From contig JAICQA010000145.1 of NCBI GenBank assembly GCA_025929595.1, positions 1 to 6,840 of the forward strand: a stretch of 6,840 bases of DNA. Direction: 5' to 3'. Origin of the DNA: Xanthobacteraceae bacterium. GTDB lineage: Bacteria; Pseudomonadota; Alphaproteobacteria; Rhizobiales; Xanthobacteraceae. A program made the position numbers and the translations under genes. Positions within the stretch are counted from its first letter, which is position 1. The number at the start of each line of letters is the position of its first letter. Positions 6,506-6,840 of the stretch are shown here, one piece after another. Below the pieces are notes generated by a model that saw only the letters and a program-made list of their open reading frames with translations, was not told where the DNA came from and did not search any database.

Positions 6506-6520
6506 CCGTCCGGCGGACGG
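6506..6520. repeat. inverted repeat between pyrC and plsY
   Basis: CCGTCCGGCGGACGG is a near-perfect palindrome with seven-base arms around one central base; as RNA it would form a stem of six pairs with a three-base loop. It lies 6 nt after the pyrC stop codon and 20 nt before the plsY ATG. There is no T-run after it on the minus strand, so it is unlikely to be a strong intrinsic terminator. Next to it, AGCGACTCGCT (6492-6502) is a second short inverted repeat. Confidence 0.5.
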
Positions 6521-6526
6521 CTCGGC

Positions 6527-6840
6527 TCAAACGTATTCGTAGACGGTGCGGCCGGCAACGATGGTTCGGAGCACGCGGCCCGAAAGGCGCGCCTCATCGA
6601 ATGGGCTGTTGCTGCAACGCGACTTCAGCGTCGAGCGATCGAGCACCCAAGGCATGTCGGCGTCGAACAGAATCACATCGGCGGGTGCGCCGGGACGGAG
6701 CGAGCCGGCCTGAATGTCGAGCAGCTCGGCGGGTCGCGTGGACATGGCGTGCAGGAGTTTCAGGAGCGAGAGCGACTTGTCGTGCACCAGGCGCAAGCCG
6801 ACCGGCAGCATCGTCTCGATGCCGACGGCGCCGGGTGCCG
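6527..6840 (-). CDS. pyrC: dihydroorotase, C-terminal end only (5' part beyond window)
   Basis: The last 103 residues of a cyclic amidohydrolase that converts carbamoyl-aspartate to dihydroorotate in pyrimidine synthesis. The visible part begins APGAVGIETMLP, the conserved segment that follows the metal site in class I dihydroorotases. It continues with a helix rich in leucine (KSLSLLKLLHAMSTRPAELL), the turn GSLRPGAPADVILFD common to amidohydrolases, and the terminal beta strands ending GRVLRTIVAGRTVYEYV. The metal-binding histidines lie upstream and cannot be checked. The position directly before plsY on the same strand matches the pyrB-pyrC-plsY order known from Hyphomicrobiales, which favours dihydroorotase over allantoinase or hydantoinase. 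A catalytically inactive PyrC-like subunit cannot be excluded from this fragment. Confidence 0.85.
   Translation of the reverse strand, partial: APGAVGIETMLPVGLRLVHDKSLSLLKLLHAMSTRPAELLDIQAGSLRPGAPADVILFDADMPWVLDRSTLKSRCSNSPFDEARLSGRVLRTIVAGRTVYEYV

Noticed and set aside
6487..6597. Longer PlsY starting at the ATG at 6597
   Set aside because: It would overlap pyrC by about 70 nt and add a 37-residue tail without family support; the start at 6486 fits the usual length.

Overview
The window is GC-rich, tightly packed DNA that looks like the chromosome of an alphaproteobacterium, most likely Hyphomicrobiales (Rhizobiales). The evidence is the minus-strand order pyrC > plsY > dprA > topA, a known conserved block in that order, together with the protein styles and a possible CtrA half-site. 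I cannot name the genus.

Layout from left to right: topA (minus strand, 3' end cut by the window start); a leader and intergenic stretch of about 320 bp with several inverted repeats and a good minus-strand terminator-like hairpin; dprA (minus); a 145 bp divergent regulatory gap; a two-gene plus-strand operon made of a membrane methyl-accepting chemotaxis protein (MCP) and a di-heme cytochrome b561, overlapping by ATGA; then plsY (minus, convergent with the cytochrome, 2 nt between stop codons); and the C-terminal end of pyrC (minus, 5' part beyond the window end).

The minus-strand genes are housekeeping: DNA supercoiling (TopA), handling of incoming single-stranded DNA (DprA), the first acyl transfer of phospholipid synthesis (PlsY) and pyrimidine synthesis (PyrC). 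The plus-strand pair interrupts this block between plsY and dprA. It is the least ordinary part of the window: a chemoreceptor with an unassigned periplasmic domain of about 127 residues, coupled in translation to a membrane cytochrome b. This suggests, but does not prove, that a redox or respiratory signal is linked to chemotaxis. I saw no mobile element, CRISPR array, tRNA or rRNA. No clearly novel multi-gene system is present; the MCP-cytochrome pair is the best candidate for follow-up.
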